A model generated the notes under the pieces. It was not told the origin of the DNA. It did no database searches and saw only the letters and a list, made by a program, of their open reading frames with translations. The translations under genes were made by a program, and so were the position numbers. DNA of 64,000 bases, taken from assembly GCA_013399305.1 (NCBI GenBank), contig VXAI01000038.1, positions 1,191,194-1,255,193 of the forward strand, given 5' to 3'. Numbering within the stretch: the stretch's first letter is position 1; every line of letters starts with the position of its first letter. Shown here piece by piece: positions 61,281 to 64,000 of the stretch. Source of the DNA: Rostratula benghalensis. Taxonomy: Eukaryota > Chordata > Aves > Charadriiformes > Rostratulidae.

Positions 61281-64000
61281 TGGTTTATGTGTAGCACAGT
61301 TTTATTCTTTGACTTCTTGGCCATGCTGCAGCTGAAGGAGCAGGGGGGACGTTTTAGAAAATGATGAATATTTCCTGAGTAAAAATGAGATGTTGTTGGA
61401 AATGTATAGAAAGACAGAGTAAATCTCTTCTGTTTCCAGCGTACTGTCAACTGGATTGAGTAATAAATTCTTCAGTCAACATTAGTTTTTCATACGCTGG
61501 CAACAGAAATGGTAAAGTCTGTACTGAGAGTAAAGAGCTGAGACTTGTAAGTGAACTGAAAGGACTATGATTCATTAAAATCTGAGTGAAGGAGAGGTCC
61601 ACAGGTGAGAATAATATCCTCTTGTCATGTGCCCTTTCAGCACAGCGTACTCATTCATCATTCTGCTTGTCTGCTTGGTGCTGTAACCAATGTGTTAGGA
61701 GCTATGTTTTCCTTCTAGGCATCTTTTTTTTTTTTCTTTTCTTCCCCTTTCCCAGACTAGCAATGCAATTTAGCTCAGGCATTTGCTTCTACATTTCTGG
61801 TTGAATATTCCATAAATCTTTACCTGTTGTGTCAATTACAAGTCATTACTAAAATAATTCATTAGAGGCTTCAGGAAAGTTAATATTGTTAAACTGTGAA
61901 CAACTGTAGGTTGTTTTCTCTCTTGAAGTTTTCCTCCTGGCTGGCAAAGGTATGAATGGGCCACGGGGGCTGGAGGAAGAGCGGGGCTGAAGTAGCAGTG
62001 AAAGGGTTGGCCAACTTCTAGCTTCTCCCGTTGTTTGGCATTTTTTTGTTGCTCGTGCAGTGTAGATGTGCAGCCGGTAAGCATGGGTACAGTCTGCATC
62101 TTCACATACTCTTGAGTTATGCCTCTCCCATTTTTATTCAATTCACACGTAAAATAGAGCATAATCTTTTCCTGTCTCTTGTGGTAGGTTCCCTTAGAGC
62201 TAAGTTTATTGTGGTTTTCCAGGCGCGAGGGGAGTGGTGCGTCCCAGCCTGGCTGGCAGTGCACAGTTCACTGATTGGTGTCACCTAACAGGGAGGAGAA
62301 ACCATGACTCTTCCTAAAGATTGGGTTTTAATTAGCTTTGTAATGGATTCCCGTTGACTTCGTCTGCATGAGTACTGCTACTCCATTAGCTCATTACTAT
62401 GATTTAAAAGCAGCTAATTACAATCATAGCTAAGTAATTGCATTCAGGTATTTCAGCACATTTTGATTGTCATATTAGCAATTTCCAGACGATGTATCTC
62501 ACTTGTGTCTCATTTATGTCCTTTTTACAAATGAAGTGGTAGGAACTTAAATGTCTTCCTCTCTGTAGAAGAATAGTGAAAATGAGTGATGTCATCTATA
62601 AAGAATATAAGTGTACCAGCATCAATAATGGTATAATGAGTGTGAAATTTGTTCTTGTCCTTTTCTGAATGAGAATATAATACTCTTCTATAGCAGTTGG
62701 TATCTTCAGATCTACTGGAATGAAAGCCAAGAAATAAAAGTACTTGGTAGCATTTCTTGCCGGTCCCTTGGCTCCCAAAGTCTATAAGGTACAGAATGGC
62801 AAACCAAGACGGAGATTAAATGATACTCCTGTCATTTAATGGACCATAGATAAATCAAAAATATTTCAAAAAAGGAACTGATGGTGTTTTTTCTTGGTGT
62901 GATTGTTACTGAAAGTTCAAAAATTGATTGATGTGTTTGTAAAAGACACATGGTAACTGAGCAAGGGCTCATGTCCTGCACGATGGAAAATACAAATTGG
63001 ATGTTGCAAGGAAGGTTTTGTTGATACAGGGAGGAATCTGATGTTTCATAGATCAATTGTGAGAATAGAAAAAAGTTTATCTTAGCCACGGAAGAGCTCT
63101 TTCCTGAAGCTTCCCTGCCCATCTGTTCTGTTCTTTCGCTGCCTGTGTATGCAGACATGTGCAGACTTGCCACCTGAAGGCTCAGATTGGGGCTCCTCAA
63201 CACATGGCTACTAAATTTTTGTAGTCTGCAGATTTTCTGAGAAAAATTTCCTTGTGAGATTTTGTAGTTTTAATATCGGGTTAGATGGAAATCTGGTGCT
63301 GGCCACTTGGGGTTAATAAACCTCTCCCTATTCCAGTTTCCCTTGTGTGCCTAAAGATAGTGTTATTGGGTGGGTATTGAGTGCTAGTGTTGATATATTT
63401 CAAATGTGTGGTTCTTTATGGGAAGTAGATGTGACACTGATTTAAAATAGACTCAAGTGTTTTTTTGTTTTCTTCTTAGTTTTGGTAAGGGAAGTTTTCC
63501 AGTGTGACTATAATGGTAAAAATGCAGAAGGCTTAACTTGGTAAAACCTGAAGGACTGCAAACTGTGATTTGGCTGAGTTGGTATCAAAACGTCAATATT
63601 AAGTACACATTTACAGCACAATTTTTTTGTAGCATTAATTTCTTCTGATACTCTGTGCTCTTGGAAAGCCTTATATATGTGAACACAGTAGTACTGTGAA
63701 GTGGTGTGAGACAAGCTCATAAATCTAAACCAAACCACTTCTAGGTTGCAAATGTGTCTTTGGATCATTTTGCATGTATCAGAAATAACAGTTGCTGTAA
63801 CTGGGGTGTAGTGTGTATCCTAACACTGTGTTGAAAATGGCTTGGGCTTTTGTACAAATTTTGGAGACGACAGTGAGAGCAAAGGTTTATGAAGTGACTT
63901 GTCTCCTGAGTCACTAGAATTAGACTGCACCTGCAGCCCCTTGCCCCTGCCCTCACCCCAAACTGCCCTGGAATGTGTTGCTGCTCCAGTGGGAATGTTC
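61281..64000. other. non-coding stretch downstream of the candidate gene end
   Basis: A T/C-rich tract at 61724-61755 ends in a strong acceptor-like CCCTTTCCCAG, but the DNA after it is open for only a few codons. A homeodomain-site-rich patch at 62325-62530 is listed separately. Open frames on - at 61836-62264 (142 residues) and 62832-63203 (123 residues) have no splice or family support. No transposon recognised. Confidence 0.5.
62325..62530. promoter_or_regulatory. possible conserved regulatory element (homeodomain-rich)
   Basis: TTTAATTAGC at 62327-62336, CCATTAGCTCATTAC near 62383-62397, CAGCTAATTAC at 62411-62421, AAGTAATTGC at 62432-62441 and TTGATTGTCA near 62463 (PBX/MEIS-like) lie within about 150 bases of complex sequence. 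It begins about 1 kb after the candidate gene end. The dense array of TAAT-type cores resembles developmental conserved non-coding elements. No comparison was possible, so this remains a reading by eye. Confidence 0.27.

Noticed and set aside
61836..62264. 142-residue open frame on the - strand
   Set aside because: No start context, no splice sites, no domain or family signature. Open frames of this length appear by chance elsewhere in the window.
62832..63203. 123-residue open frame on the - strand
   Set aside because: No recognisable protein features and no transcript signals.
1..64000. CRISPR arrays, bacterial operons, rRNA or tRNA genes, phage-like modules
   Set aside because: No regularly spaced repeats, no ribosome-binding-site and gene pairs, no cloverleaf or rRNA text. 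All signals are vertebrate.

Overview
This window reads as vertebrate, and more specifically avian, nuclear DNA. It is AT-leaning, has no CpG island, and has no long uninterrupted coding sequence. Its interspersed repeats are almost all 3' fragments of CR1 non-LTR retrotransposons ending in the ATTCTATG-type tail, plus one LTR whose ends and internal text match a widespread avian endogenous retrovirus LTR. Nothing bacterial is present: no operons, CRISPR arrays, rRNA or tRNA genes. I read it as intronic and/or intergenic DNA of a bird, probably not a passerine-only lineage, although species cannot be set from this alone.

Layout: 11 CR1 fragments lie at about 2.2, 5.2, 7.0, 13.3, 13.8, 33.5, 34.2, 39.1, 43.7, 48.0 and 55.7 kb, seven on + and four on -. 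One LTR lies at 18.7-19.2 kb on -, and an assembly gap of 154 N sits at 34444-34597, inside the 3' end of a CR1. The rest is single-copy-looking non-coding DNA with scattered homopolymer tracts, mostly T on the + strand, a short (TA)n microsatellite, two G/T-rich tracts and a few small tandem duplications.

Gene content is weak. The best-supported coding feature is a possible last exon on + at 60657-60905. It has a polypyrimidine acceptor, 82 codons and then TGA, and two AATAAA hexamers about 340 bases downstream with a GU-rich stretch after them. A 49-base candidate exon at 59574-59622 has good splice sites and a compatible reading phase. Both would fit a + strand gene whose introns fill much of the window. 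The visible excess of T over A and G over C on the + strand agrees with this, but I could not name the gene and could not run a search. Further splice-bounded open segments at 23.4, 28.3, 31.0 and 37.9 kb are listed at low confidence, because pseudo-exons of this size are common in 64 kb.

The most interesting non-coding signals are a perfect MEF2 site touching an E-box and a GATA site at 52486-52506, and several homeodomain-site-rich, conserved-element-like patches (22.3, 27.8, 41.4, 48.4 and 62.4 kb). There is also an inverted pair of related CR1 copies (33.2 and 38.8 kb) that could fold in a transcript. I found no convincing undescribed system.
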